In this document: piece by piece, positions 1-10,782 of the stretch
How positions within the stretch are numbered: the stretch's first letter is position 1
How the letters are laid out: every line of letters begins with the position of its first letter
Origin: Betaproteobacteria bacterium
GTDB lineage: Bacteria > Pseudomonadota > Gammaproteobacteria > Burkholderiales > Burkholderiaceae_F
Reading direction: 5' to 3'
Length of the DNA stretch: 37,195 bases
Assembly (NCBI GenBank): GCA_005882215.1
Contig: VBCK01000131.1
Location: forward strand, 1 to 37,195
Made by a program: the position numbers and the translations under genes
The notes under the pieces: generated by a model
Database searches by the model: none
Seen by the model: only the letters and a program-made list of their open reading frames with translations
Told to the model about the DNA's origin: nothing

Positions 1-17
1 TTCGAAGCGTCAATGGG

Positions 18-2792
<2,775 letters not shown>

Positions 2793-2892
2793 GGGGGCGT
2801 CGATGCGGCTCGACCGCGGCCGATCCTGACACGCGCGGTCGCAGGTGCGCGACCAGGCGCCGCCGCAGGGCAGGCCCCGCGGCGAGCGCGAG

Positions 2893-2921
2893 ATTATGTC
2901 ACAGGAGCTGGAAAGGAGCCG
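2893..2921 (-). promoter_or_regulatory. Candidate extended -10 promoter for secA
   Basis: Read on the minus strand, TGACATAAT (CATAAT at 2898-2893, preceded by TGn) looks like an extended -10 box about 100 bases ahead of secA. The hexamer at the -35 position (CGGCTC, near 2921-2916) is poor, which an extended -10 could offset. This is a by-eye call in a 162-base gap between the M23 gene end and the secA start; no other strong signal is visible there. Confidence 0.3.
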
Positions 2922-2954
2922 GGGTGGCCGCCGAGGGCGACGCGACCCCGCGGG

Positions 2955-3932
2955 TCAGTGCACTGCTGCGGCCGCAGCCACGGCTGCAGCTGGCGCCAGG
3001 GCGGCCAGCGGCGAGCCGGGCTTGGCGTTGGCCAGGTACCTCAGCGGGTTCGTCGGCGCTCCATTGACACGAACCTCGAAGTGCAGGTGCGGGCCGGTCG
3101 CTCGACCGGTGGCGCCAACCAGCGCGATCTGCTGGCCCTTGCGCACGATGTCGCCGGCTTTCACGATGAACTTGCTGGCATGCGCGTACAGCGTCGACAG
3201 GCCGTTGCCGTGATCGATCCGGACCACGTTGCCGAACTCCGGATGCCTTTCGGCCGAGGCAACCACCCCGCCGGCGGCCGCGAGGACCGGGGTCCCGACC
3301 GGAGCTGCGAAGTCGATCCCGGTGTGCATCGTGTATTCGCCGGTGAACGGATCCGTGCGCAGTCCGAAGCCGGAGCCGACGAAGCCCTCGACGATCGGCG
3401 TATCGCGCGGCAGCAGCGCGCTGCGGGCGGCACTGGCCACCAGTTCAGACTCGACCACGTTCAGGAAATCGGTGCGTTCTTCCAGTCCCACACCGACGCT
3501 GCGGGCCTGGGCCTGCAGCTCGGCCAGCGTCAGCGGGCGCGAAGCGGTCGGCTCGGCGCCGCCCAGCCCCGGGATCTGACGGAAATTGAATTCCTCGGGC
3601 CGGATCCCGGCCAGCTTGGATACGCGCTCGCCCAGCGCATCGAGGCGCATCAGGCGTGCCTGCATCTCGCCGACCATTTTGGCCATCGACGAGACGTTGT
3701 CGCGCAGATACTGCTCGTCCTGCGCCAGCCGGTCGCGCATCACGACCGACACCAGCTGTTTGATCAGCGGCATCTCGCGCTGGGCCGCGAGCCGGAACGT
3801 CAACACATACAAGCCCGCCAGGGAGGTCACCATCAGCGCCAGAAACAGCAGCGCGACCCAGACGAAGGTCGCGCGCGACACATTCATCGTGCGCGCACGC
3901 GCCAGGCGCCGGTCAACCAGAATCAACTGCAC
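2955..3932 (-). CDS. M23-family peptidase with N-terminal membrane anchor
   Basis: A 325-residue inner-membrane or periplasmic protein. One transmembrane segment (about residues 22-46) is followed by a likely coiled region (about 50-110) and a C-terminal LytM/M23 domain. The zinc ligands of an active M23 enzyme are present: HxxxD (H203, D207) and HxH (H282, H284), plus H251 in the YAHAS motif. Such enzymes are DD-endopeptidases cutting peptidoglycan crosslinks, so a role in wall remodelling is inferred. I chose the GTG at 3932 because GGAGGGG sits just upstream of it; a TTG 15 bases earlier is open but would place that Shine-Dalgarno inside the gene. It lies between secA and a divergent dciA gene, a conserved betaproteobacterial neighbourhood. 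An alanine-rich tail ends the protein. Confidence 0.93.
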   Translation of the reverse strand: MQLILVDRRLARARTMNVSRATFVWVALLFLALMVTSLAGLYVLTFRLAAQREMPLIKQLVSVVMRDRLAQDEQYLRDNVSSMAKMVGEMQARLMRLDALGERVSKLAGIRPEEFNFRQIPGLGGAEPTASRPLTLAELQAQARSVGVGLEERTDFLNVVESELVASAARSALLPRDTPIVEGFVGSGFGLRTDPFTGEYTMHTGIDFAAPVGTPVLAAAGGVVASAERHPEFGNVVRIDHGNGLSTLYAHASKFIVKAGDIVRKGQQIALVGATGRATGPHLHFEVRVNGAPTNPLRYLANAKPGSPLAALAPAAAVAAAAAVH

Positions 3933-4004
3933 CGAAATCCCCTCCAATCTGAGATATCGTCACCGAATCGCTCCAACCTGATCCCCTCGCCGAAGTCCGT
4001 TCGG

Positions 4005-4568
4005 ATGACCCCAACCGCCCGCCATTTGCCGGAGGCCCTCGCCCAGTCCGAAGCCGGCTCCGCGCTGCTTCAGCGCTTTCGCGCGTCGCAGCGCGCCGCC
4101 GCGGCCATCGAAGCCGAGTGCCACCGCATCCTGCCAGGGTTCTATCCGACTCGATCCGGTAGTTGCGAACTGCGCGGCACCACACTTCGAGTGAATGCCC
4201 CCCAGCAAGCGCAGGTCGCCAAGCTACGGCAGGCCATTCCCCGCTTTCTGCGCCTCCTTAAGCAACACGGTTTCGACGTTATAGAAATCAAAATTGGGGT
4301 ACAACCACGCGCTTTGAGCTCATCCGTGCAGCCGTCGGCGAACGCTGGGGGGGTCGGATCGCGGCAGGGCACCGGAGCCGGCCGCCCGCGACAACCGCAA
4401 ATGGCGCCCGCTCTTGCGTTTGCGACGAAGCTTGCGCTTACATTACCGGAGTCGCCACTGCGCTCGGCAGCGCGCCGACTGGTGACCACATTGACGTCGC
4501 GCGTCGCAGAAACACGCGATTCAGACCAGCCGGGAAACGAGCAGGACGGCGAAGAACACGACGCCTGA
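4005..4568 (+). CDS. dciA: DUF721/DciA-like protein (replicative helicase loader family)
   Basis: A 187-residue protein with a DUF721-type domain in roughly the first 105 residues: a helical N-terminus, then the strand-rich CELRGTTLRVNAP segment and the helix with LRQAIPRFLRLLKQHGF. DciA proteins are the ancestral loaders of the DnaB helicase at the replication origin. The C-terminal 80 residues are low-complexity and basic or polar, as is usual in this family. The ATG at 4005 gives a product starting MTPTARHLPEAL. The same frame stays open leftwards for kilobases because it runs antisense to GC-rich secA, so the start is set by similarity and not by frame length. It is divergent from the M23 gene; its last 48 bases overlap a small minus-strand gene. 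The family call is from pattern memory. Confidence 0.75.
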   Translation: MTPTARHLPEALAQSEAGSALLQRFRASQRAAAAIEAECHRILPGFYPTRSGSCELRGTTLRVNAPQQAQVAKLRQAIPRFLRLLKQHGFDVIEIKIGVQPRALSSSVQPSANAGGVGSRQGTGAGRPRQPQMAPALAFATKLALTLPESPLRSAARRLVTTLTSRVAETRDSDQPGNEQDGEEHDA

Positions 4569-4697
4569 GGCCAGCGCAACTCCCAGCAACCGCAACGCCC
4601 AGCGCAGGTACAGGCGCTGGCCGGTGACGACGTACCTCACGGCCAGAAACGCGACGGCAATCCCGAATACGGCAAGCAGAACCCGAAAGGCAGCCAC
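4521..4697 (-). CDS. Small two-helix membrane protein
   Basis: A 58-residue ORF beginning with GTG and ending in TGA. The predicted product is VAAFRVLLAVFGIAVAFLAV, then a short loop (RYVVTGQRLYLRWALR) and a second hydrophobic helix ending LLVSRLV. Two transmembrane segments joined by a basic loop suggest a small inner-membrane protein. Small proteins of this design occur beside lpxC/dciA in betaproteobacteria as far as I recall; no function is known to me. It starts 11 bases after the lpxC stop, so it is probably co-transcribed, and its 3' end overlaps the convergent dciA end by 48 bases. There is no convincing Shine-Dalgarno, so the start is uncertain. Confidence 0.6.
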   Translation of the reverse strand: MAAFRVLLAVFGIAVAFLAVRYVVTGQRLYLRWALRLLGVALASGVVFFAVLLVSRLV

Positions 4698-4708
4698 TCA
4701 GAGGGGAG

Positions 4709-5629
4709 CTAGGCGAACGCCGGACGCAGGAACGCGTCGGGTGCCGGCGCGTCGCGGTCGAAGCTCACCACCTCGTAGGCCGACCGGTCGGCCAGCAGCG
4801 CGCGCAGCAGGCGGTTGTTCAACGCGTGGCCCGACTTGTGCGCCCGGTATGCCGCGATCAGCGGACGGCCGAGCAGGTACAGGTCGCCGATCGCATCCAG
4901 GATCTTGTGTTTGGCGAATTCGTCGCCGCTGCGCAGGCCCTCGGTATTCAGGACCCGGTACTCGTCCATCACGATCGCGTTCTGGAAGCTTCCGCCCAGC
5001 GCCAGCCCGGCTGCGCGCAGCGCCTCCACTTCACTGACGAATCCGAACGTGCGCGCCCGCGCCACCGCGGTCACGTACGGGTCACGCGCGAAATCGACCT
5101 CGACGTCCTGCGCGGTGGCGTCGATCGCCGGGTGGTCGAAATCGATCGAGAAGCGCAACTTGAATCCGAAGTGCGGCTCCAGGCGTGCCCAGCGCGCACT
5201 GCGACCTTCGCCTTCGCGCACCTCGATCGTACTCAGCACCCGGACGAAACGCCGCGCCACGTTCTGCTCCTGCAGGCCGGCGGAGCGGATCAGGAACACG
5301 AAGCTCGCGGCACTGCCGTCCATGATCGGAATTTCCGGTCCATCGACGTCGACATAGCAGTTGTCGACGCCCAAGCCGGCCAGGGCCGACATCAGGTGCT
5401 CGACGGTCGATATCCGCACGCCGTCGCGCTCCAGCGTCGAGGCCATTCTGGTGTCGCCGACCGCGTCGGCCGCAGCGCCGATCTGCACCGGCGGATCGGT
5501 GTCGGTGCGCCGGAACACGATGCCCGTGTCAGCTGCCGCCGGGCGCAGCACCAGTTCGACCTTGCAGCCGCAGTGAAGGCCGATGCCGACCGTCCGTACC
5601 AAGGATTTCAGAGTGCGCTGGCGCAGCAT
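4709..5629 (-). CDS. lpxC: UDP-3-O-acyl-N-acetylglucosamine deacetylase LpxC
   Basis: LpxC carries out the committed step of lipid A synthesis, removing acetate from UDP-3-O-acyl-GlcNAc in the cytoplasm. The 306-residue product has normal length. The zinc ligands are visible: H78 in [10 protein letters not shown], and H241 and D245 in [11 protein letters not shown]. The catalytic H268 sits in [10 protein letters not shown]. The start MLRQRTLKS (ATG at 5629) aligns with the family N-terminus; an in-frame ATG nine bases upstream (5638) is the alternative. A -10-like TAGAAT lies so close to the start (5642-5637) that it cannot be a normal promoter for a leadered message. In many betaproteobacteria lpxC sits near ftsZ; here about 7 kb of accessory genes separate them. 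The adjacent plus-strand gene is divergent. Confidence 0.98.
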   Translation of the reverse strand: MLRQRTLKSLVRTVGIGLHCGCKVELVLRPAAADTGIVFRRTDTDPPVQIGAAADAVGDTRMASTLERDGVRISTVEHLMSALAGLGVDNCYVDVDGPEIPIMDGSAASFVFLIRSAGLQEQNVARRFVRVLSTIEVREGEGRSARWARLEPHFGFKLRFSIDFDHPAIDATAQDVEVDFARDPYVTAVARARTFGFVSEVEALRAAGLALGGSFQNAIVMDEYRVLNTEGLRSGDEFAKHKILDAIGDLYLLGRPLIAAYRAHKSGHALNNRLLRALLADRSAYEVVSFDRDAPAPDAFLRPAFA

Positions 5630-5726
5630 GACCGGCATTCTAGCGGCACTGCAGCAAGCCCGGCCGCGAGCGTCGAGCGTGGCAAAATCCGGCTTTGTCT
5701 TTCGGCCCGAAGCGCCTCTGATTTCG

Positions 5727-7094
5727 ATGGGAAGTTTGAACGCGCCGCGCCGCCGGGCGCCCATGGCCTGGCTGGCCTGGTTGATCGCCGCCTGCCTGAT
5801 CGGCCCCTGGGCCACCGCGCCGGCGGCTGACGCGCCGGCGGACCCGACGCGAGCCGGCACGGCCAATGCCAGCGCCGCACACACGCCGGCCGAACTGACC
5901 GCGATTGCGCGCCTGCTGGCGGGCCTCGATCCGCAAGGCAGCGCCAGCCTGCAGGCGGTTGCCCGTACCGACGCGTGGAAGGCCCATCGCAAGGCGAGCC
6001 GCTATGGCGATCGCCAGTTGCAGGAGCGCCTGCAGCGGATGGACAGCTGGCAACGCACGACGCTGCCGCCTGCGCAGGCCGGTGCCGCGCTGGTCTACCC
6101 GTTCAGCGGGCCGGACTTCGTCAACGCCTTCGCGCTGTTTCCCGACTACAAGACCTACGTGTTCTTCAGCCTGGAGCCGCCCGGCGAGATCCCGGCGCTG
6201 GCCGGGATGGACGAGCACCAGCTCGGCGTGCTCTTTTCGGACCTGCGCGGCGCCTTGAACGATCTGGTGGCGCTGAACTTCTTCATCACGCCCAACATGC
6301 AGGAGAACCTGCATACCGACAGCCTGCAGGGTACTGCGCCGTTGCTGCTGGCGCAGATGGGCCTGCTTGGGCTGACCGTGCACAGCGTCGAACCTTACGA
6401 ACCGTGGCCCTCCTCCGCGGCGAGCGCTACGGAGGGCAAGCCCGCCTCCGTGCCAAGCGCTACGGAGGGCAAGCCCGCCTCCGTGCCAAGCGCTACGGAG
6501 GGCAAGACCGCCTCCGTGCCGAGCGCTACGGAGGGCAAGCCCGGCTCCGTGCCGAACGCTACGACGGACAAGCCCGCGACGGACGCCAGCAGCGCTCATC
6601 GCTCCGCCGGCCAGCCGCACCAGCCGATGCGGGCGCTGAAGATCGAATTCGACGACCGCAGCAAGACCCGCCGCACGCTGCTGTACCTGTCGCTCGATGT
6701 CAGTGACAGTCAGCTGCGCTTCTATCCGGAATTCGTGCCATGGCTGACCACGTTCGAGCAGCCCACCGTGCTGCTGAAATCGGCCTCGTACCTGCTGCAC
6801 GGTGGCAACTTCCGCAAGGTGCGCGGCGTGGTGCTCGAACGCGCGCGCCTGATCGTGCAGGACGACACCGGGATGCCCTACCACCTGCTGCGCGATGACG
6901 GCTTCCGGATTTCGCTGTACGGCCAATACGAACGACCCGTCAAGCTGTTCGAGAACCGGTACCAGAAGGACCTGGACGACGCCTTCACGTCGGCCGGCAA
7001 CGCGGATCCGGTGCCGTTCCCGTTCGGCTACAACTGGCGCAAGGAGGGGCGTTCGGGTGTGATCGTCGCTCGCCGGCCGGGCGCCGACACCTGA
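5727..7094 (+). CDS. Exported protein of unknown function with tandem 11-residue repeats
   Basis: A 455-residue protein with an N-terminal signal sequence (basic [10 protein letters not shown], hydrophobic [17 protein letters not shown], then AADAPAD as a likely cleavage region), so probably periplasmic. I do not recognise the family. Two conserved-looking blocks (about residues 60-230 and 300-450) flank a low-complexity linker made of four to five copies of [11 protein letters not shown]. The second block contains many tyrosines and aromatic residues ([40 protein letters not shown]). The ATG at 5727 was chosen because the signal peptide begins there; the frame is open further upstream but would overlap lpxC. 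The gene is divergent from lpxC across a 97-base gap and is followed 12 bases later by a hydrolase gene, suggesting an operon. Confidence 0.85.
   Translation: MGSLNAPRRRAPMAWLAWLIAACLIGPWATAPAADAPADPTRAGTANASAAHTPAELTAIARLLAGLDPQGSASLQAVARTDAWKAHRKASRYGDRQLQERLQRMDSWQRTTLPPAQAGAALVYPFSGPDFVNAFALFPDYKTYVFFSLEPPGEIPALAGMDEHQLGVLFSDLRGALNDLVALNFFITPNMQENLHTDSLQGTAPLLLAQMGLLGLTVHSVEPYEPWPSSAASATEGKPASVPSATEGKPASVPSATEGKTASVPSATEGKPGSVPNATTDKPATDASSAHRSAGQPHQPMRALKIEFDDRSKTRRTLLYLSLDVSDSQLRFYPEFVPWLTTFEQPTVLLKSASYLLHGGNFRKVRGVVLERARLIVQDDTGMPYHLLRDDGFRISLYGQYERPVKLFENRYQKDLDDAFTSAGNADPVPFPFGYNWRKEGRSGVIVARRPGADT
6423..6584 (+). repeat. 33-bp in-frame tandem repeat, about 4.9 copies
   Basis: Units start at 6423, 6456, 6489 and 6522, with a diverged partial unit from 6555. 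The first two units are identical, the third and fourth differ at only a few bases. Each unit begins AGCGCTACGGAGGGC and ends CCTCCGTGCC, so ACGGAGG and CCTCCGT form a 7-bp inverted repeat within every unit. The period is a multiple of three, which keeps the host gene in frame and yields repeated [11 protein letters not shown]. Confidence 0.95.
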
Positions 7095-7106
7095 GCGGGC
7101 GCCGCG

Positions 7107-7982
7107 ATGCGGGTTTCGCGGTCGCGCCGCCGCCTGATCACGGCCCTGCCGCTGGTAGCTTGCAGCGGCCGGGCCCTTGCCGCGGGCGAGAGGCCCGCGT
7201 TGCGCAGCTTCCACCTCACGACCGGCGACGGCGTCCGGCTGAACGTGCTGGAGGCCGGCCCGTTGCCTCCCGATCCGTCGTTGCCGGTGATCGTGCTCGT
7301 GCCCGGCTGGTGCATGCCGGCCACGATCTGGCAGGCGCAGCTGCAGGCGCTCGGGCAGCGCTTTCGAACGCTCGCACCGGACCCTCGCGGACAAGGCGAC
7401 TCGGATATACCGGCCGCGGGCTACGAGGCCGAGCGGCGCGCCAGTGACCTGCGCGACGTGTTGGCCCCGCTGCCGCGCGTCGTACTGGTCGGGTGGTCGC
7501 TCGGGGTGCTCGATGCGCTGACCCTGGTGCATCGCTTCGGCGACTCCCGGCTGGCGGGGCTGGTGCTGGTCGACAACTCGGTCGGGGAGCCGCCCGCGCC
7601 GCGCCCGTCGAATTTCATCTCGGACCTGCGCGCCGACCGCAGCGCTACGGTGGATCGTTTCGTGCGGGGGATGTTTGCGCACCCCCGGCCCGAGGCGGAA
7701 ATCGAGCGGATCAAGCAGGCGGCTCTGAAGATGCCGCTGGACGGCGCCATCGCGCTGCTGTCATATCCGTTTCCGCGCGAGCACTGGCGCAACATCGCGC
7801 GCTCCTTCGCCAAGCCGCTGTGCTACTGCGTGACCAGCCGCTACCTCGAGCAGGCGCGCAACCTGCAGCGCGAGCGGCCCGCAACGCGGGTCGAATGGTT
7901 CGAGCACGCCGGCCATGCGCTGTTCGTCGACGAGCCCGAGCGTTTCAATCGCGTGATCAGCGACTTCGCGCAGTCAGCTTGA
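7107..7982 (+). CDS. Exported alpha/beta-hydrolase
   Basis: A 291-residue alpha/beta-hydrolase fold enzyme. The nucleophile elbow GWSLG (serine near residue 132), an oxyanion-loop LVPGWCMPATIW and the C-terminal catalytic histidine context HAGHALFVDEPERF are all visible. The N-terminus MRVSRSRRRLITALPLVACSG looks like a signal peptide with a cysteine that could be a lipidation site, so an exported or lipoprotein form is possible. The substrate cannot be told from sequence; related proteins include esterases, haloperoxidase-like enzymes and lactonases. It follows the unknown exported protein by 12 bases on the same strand, so the two are probably co-transcribed and both act outside the cytoplasm. 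Confidence 0.88.
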   Translation: MRVSRSRRRLITALPLVACSGRALAAGERPALRSFHLTTGDGVRLNVLEAGPLPPDPSLPVIVLVPGWCMPATIWQAQLQALGQRFRTLAPDPRGQGDSDIPAAGYEAERRASDLRDVLAPLPRVVLVGWSLGVLDALTLVHRFGDSRLAGLVLVDNSVGEPPAPRPSNFISDLRADRSATVDRFVRGMFAHPRPEAEIERIKQAALKMPLDGAIALLSYPFPREHWRNIARSFAKPLCYCVTSRYLEQARNLQRERPATRVEWFEHAGHALFVDEPERFNRVISDFAQSA

Positions 7983-8113
7983 CCGGCTGGCAGGGTAACT
8001 TCAAGGCATGGGGACGCGCGGCCCTACGCCGCCGCCACGGCACCACGCGCACGCGCCTGCCGCGGCTTGCGGGCACCGAGGCGGTCAGGTGGGCAAGCTC
8101 GGTAAGATCGGCT

Positions 8114-9592
8114 ATGGCCTGCGCGATCGCGTCCTTCTCCAATAGCTATGCGCGTCTGCCGGAGCATTTCTTTGCCCGGCTGGATCCGACGCCCGTGGCG
8201 AAGCCAGGCCTGATCGTGCTCAATCGACCGCTCGCGCAGGATCTTGCGCTGGACATCGATGCGGTCGATGGCGACGCGCTCGCGCAGATTTTCACCGGCA
8301 ACATCATTCCCAGCGGTGCCGAGCCGATCTGCATGGCCTATGCGGGGCACCAGTTCGGCAGTTTCGTTCCGCAGCTGGGCGATGGCCGGGCGATCCTCAT
8401 GGGCGAGGTCTTCGACCGCTCCGGCGTTCGCCGCGACATCCAGCTCAAGGGCGCGGGACGCACGCCCTTTTCCCGCCGTGGTGACGGCCGCGCGGCGCTG
8501 GGGCCGGTGCTGCGCGAATACCTTGTCAGCGAAGCGATGCACGCGCTGGGTATCGCGGCCACGCGCGCCCTGGCGGCGGTTACCACCGGCGAGCCCGTCT
8601 TTCGGGAAACCCCCTTACCCGGGGCCATCCTCACCCGCGTGGCCGCGAGCCACGTCCGGGTGGGCACTTTCGAATACTTCGCCGCGCGCGGGGATCAGGA
8701 GGCGATCCGGCGGCTGTCGGACTATGTCCTGGATCGGCACTATCCCGGGGCGAAGGACGCGGAGCGGCCCCATCTGGCGTTGCTGCAGGTCATCGCGCGG
8801 CGGCAGGCCGCTCTGGTGTCGAGCTGGATGCAGGTCGGTTTCGTCCATGGCGTGATGAACACCGACAACATGGCGGTTTCGGGCGAGACCATCGATTTCG
8901 GGCCCTGTGCGTTCATCGAGGCCTATGACCCTGCGGCCGTGTTCAGCTCGATCGACGAGCTTGGCCGTTACGCCTTCGGCAACCAGGCGCGAGCCGCGCA
9001 ATGGAACATCGCCCGGCTCGCCGAAGCGCTGCTTCCGCTCATCGACCCCGACCGCAAACGCGCCATCGAACTCGCCCAGCCGGTGATCACCGAGTTCCCG
9101 ACCTGGTACGAACACGAGTGGATCGCCGGAATGCGCAGCAAGCTTGGCCTGGAGCTTGCGCAGGACGGCGACCTGGAGTTGATCCGGGGACTGCTCGATG
9201 CCATGCAGGCGAACCAGGCCGACTTCACCTTGACCTTCCGGCGCCTCTGCGACGCCGCGGCCGATGGAGACGATGCGGGGCCGCGTGCGCTGTTTGCCGA
9301 CCCCGGTGCCTACGATCGCTGGGCCGTGCTCTGGCGCAACCGCCTCCAGAGCGAGGCGGGCTCGCCCGCGCAACGCGCGCAGGCCATGCGCCGGGTGAAC
9401 CCGGCCGTCATCCCGCGCAACCACCGCGTGGAACAGGCGCTCAGGGCGGCCGTCGAACGCGAAGACTTCGCGCCGTTTTCGGAACTGCTGGCAGTTCTTT
9501 CGCGGCCCTACGAGGAGCAGGGCGCGTATCTGGCATACGCCGCACCGGCGCAGGCCGGCGAGCGCATCCTTCAAACGTTTTGCGGGACCTGA
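8114..9592 (+). CDS. selO: Protein adenylyltransferase SelO (YdiU family)
   Basis: SelO is a pseudokinase-fold enzyme that transfers AMP from ATP to protein hydroxyl groups. The 492-residue product has family motifs throughout: AYAGHQFGSFVPQLGDGRA, KGAGRTPFSRRGDGRAALG, and the metal-binding VMNTDNM...TIDFGPCAF block. The tail QTFCGT has a cysteine three residues from the end, where some eukaryotic SelO proteins have selenocysteine. The ATG at 8114 gives the conventional short N-terminus before the FSNSYARLPE motif. The gene stands apart from its neighbours, 131 bases after the hydrolase. In my experience the TFCGT ending is common in alphaproteobacterial members, so transfer is possible but unproven. 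Confidence 0.95.
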   Translation: MACAIASFSNSYARLPEHFFARLDPTPVAKPGLIVLNRPLAQDLALDIDAVDGDALAQIFTGNIIPSGAEPICMAYAGHQFGSFVPQLGDGRAILMGEVFDRSGVRRDIQLKGAGRTPFSRRGDGRAALGPVLREYLVSEAMHALGIAATRALAAVTTGEPVFRETPLPGAILTRVAASHVRVGTFEYFAARGDQEAIRRLSDYVLDRHYPGAKDAERPHLALLQVIARRQAALVSSWMQVGFVHGVMNTDNMAVSGETIDFGPCAFIEAYDPAAVFSSIDELGRYAFGNQARAAQWNIARLAEALLPLIDPDRKRAIELAQPVITEFPTWYEHEWIAGMRSKLGLELAQDGDLELIRGLLDAMQANQADFTLTFRRLCDAAADGDDAGPRALFADPGAYDRWAVLWRNRLQSEAGSPAQRAQAMRRVNPAVIPRNHRVEQALRAAVEREDFAPFSELLAVLSRPYEEQGAYLAYAAPAQAGERILQTFCGT

Positions 9593-9603
9593 GCGGGTAG
9601 ACC

Positions 9604-9620
9604 GTCGCGGCCGCCGCGAC
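9604..9620 (+). terminator. Short GC-rich hairpin after selO
   Basis: GTCGCGG and CCGCGAC pair perfectly around a three-base loop, 12 bases after the selO stop. No T-run follows, so it is at best a weak or factor-assisted terminator, or a mRNA 3'-stabilising stem. Confidence 0.35.
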
Positions 9621-9694
9621 GCAGCGCCCACACGACCTACTTGTCGGGTCATCCATCTCTCCGTGGGGTCAGGCGGCAATAAACTTCCCTATCC

Positions 9695-10351
9695 ATGAAC
9701 ACGATTGGTCAAACAGTCCGCGCGCGGCCACGGCTTTTCATTTCGATCCTCGCCGGTGCCGGAGCAGGTTCTGCTCTTCCATCGCAGTGGGATACGGTGA
9801 CCAAGCTACTGATCGGTTGGAATGTCACCGTATGGTCTTACCTCGCCTTGGTCGGCTGGCTGATGGTCCGCTCAACCCACGTCCGCGTTCGCAGCATTGC
9901 GGAACAGGAGGACAGAGGCGCCGGCATCATCCTGACAATCATGTCGATTGCCGCGATCGTCAGTCTTGCAGCCATCGTCTTCGAACTGTCGACAACCAAG
10001 AACCTGTCCGTGGGCCATCGCCTGGCTCACTACGCGTTTACGGGTGCTACCGTGTTCGGCTCATGGTGCCTGGTCGCGACGCTGTTTACTTTTCACTATG
10101 CGCGGACCTACTACCGGTCGCCAATCGAACGCCGCGCACTTCAATTTCCTGATAACGAGGCAAACCCGGACTACTGGGACTTCCTGTACTTCTCGTACAC
10201 CATCGCAGTTGCCGCACAGACCTCGGACATTTCCGTGATGTCACGGTCCATGCGAAAGATCGTACTTGCACAATCCATACTCAGTTTCCTCTTCAACGTC
10301 GCCATCCTTGGCCTTTCAATCAATATCGCGGCGAGCCTGGTGGGCGCATGA
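9695..10351 (+). CDS. DUF1345 family membrane protein
   Basis: A 218-residue integral membrane protein with about five hydrophobic segments. The C-terminal half carries what I recognise as the DUF1345 signature: PDYWDFLYFSYTIAVAAQTSDI, then the final helix SILSFLFNVAILGLSINIAA. The function of the family is unknown; the conserved aromatic/acidic loop recalls the pore region of small ion channels, but that is only a resemblance. By eye the gene is less GC-rich than selO or the dcw genes, which fits a separate origin. No clear Shine-Dalgarno precedes the ATG. It has no obvious operon partner. Confidence 0.85.
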   Translation: MNTIGQTVRARPRLFISILAGAGAGSALPSQWDTVTKLLIGWNVTVWSYLALVGWLMVRSTHVRVRSIAEQEDRGAGIILTIMSIAAIVSLAAIVFELSTTKNLSVGHRLAHYAFTGATVFGSWCLVATLFTFHYARTYYRSPIERRALQFPDNEANPDYWDFLYFSYTIAVAAQTSDISVMSRSMRKIVLAQSILSFLFNVAILGLSINIAASLVGA

Positions 10352-10410
10352 ATGCGGGGCAAAGGCAGCTCTCTCGCGGCGGTCGTCGCTGAACCCGCGC
10401 CGCGGTGAGC

Positions 10411-10490
10411 TCAGGGAACAGGCTCCGAGATTTCGATCAGGTTCAGATCCGGATCGCGCACATAGACCGAGCGAATGCCGGCCTGTCGGG
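10411..10490 (-). pseudogene. C-terminal remnant of a VOC/glyoxalase-family gene
   Basis: On the minus strand the last codons before a TGA at 10413-10411 read GIRSVYVRDPDLNLIEISEP, the typical C-terminal strand of vicinal oxygen chelate proteins, including the metal-ligand glutamate of the family (LIE). Upstream of about 10490 the frame no longer resembles the family, and it meets a stop (TAG) near 10550. There is no room for the remaining 100 or so residues. It is therefore a decayed 3' end, probably left by a deletion or insertion. Confidence 0.65.
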
Positions 10491-10533
10491 GTCGGTTCGC
10501 GCTTTGCGTCTGTCTCAATAGGAGAACGTCGCA

Positions 10534-10719
10534 ATGAACCTAGATCCCGAGACCTTATTCGAATTGCTCGACCGGCAGCCACTGGCGCCGATCGGCACCG
10601 TGAGCTCGACGCCTGCGCTGCTGATCGAGGGCAGCGACGCAACCCAGGGGCCGACTGAAAGCATCGTCGGCGAACCCTTCTTCTGGGCCCCTGCCCCGGT
10701 TCAGGTCAACCGTTCATAG
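10534..10719 (+). CDS. Small hypothetical ORF beside the VOC remnant
   Basis: A 61-residue ORF, MNLDPETLFELLDRQPLAPI and onward, ending PVQVNRS. A good ribosome binding site (AGGAG, nine bases before the ATG) suggests a genuine start. The acidic N-terminal helix and proline-rich C-terminal half match nothing I recognise. As it abuts a decayed gene, it may be the preserved 5' end of a truncated gene instead of a complete small protein. The 60 bases between its stop and the DUF3291 gene hold only GC-rich sequence with weak dyads. Confidence 0.4.
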   Translation: MNLDPETLFELLDRQPLAPIGTVSSTPALLIEGSDATQGPTESIVGEPFFWAPAPVQVNRS

Positions 10720-10782
10720 TCCACTGGCACCCAGCGGCACGCACTGCGCGGGCCACGGGCCGCGGGGTGTCAGCTCGAAGCG

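Noticed and set aside
5637-5642. TAGAAT as the lpxC -10 box
   Set aside because: It is only 7-8 bases from the start codon and has no -35 at proper spacing; not listed as a promoter.
5640-7682. Long minus-strand open frame opposite the exported protein and hydrolase genes
   Set aside because: It is low-complexity, rich in Arg/Gly/His, and mirrors the tandem repeat; the plus-strand products have a signal peptide and catalytic motifs.
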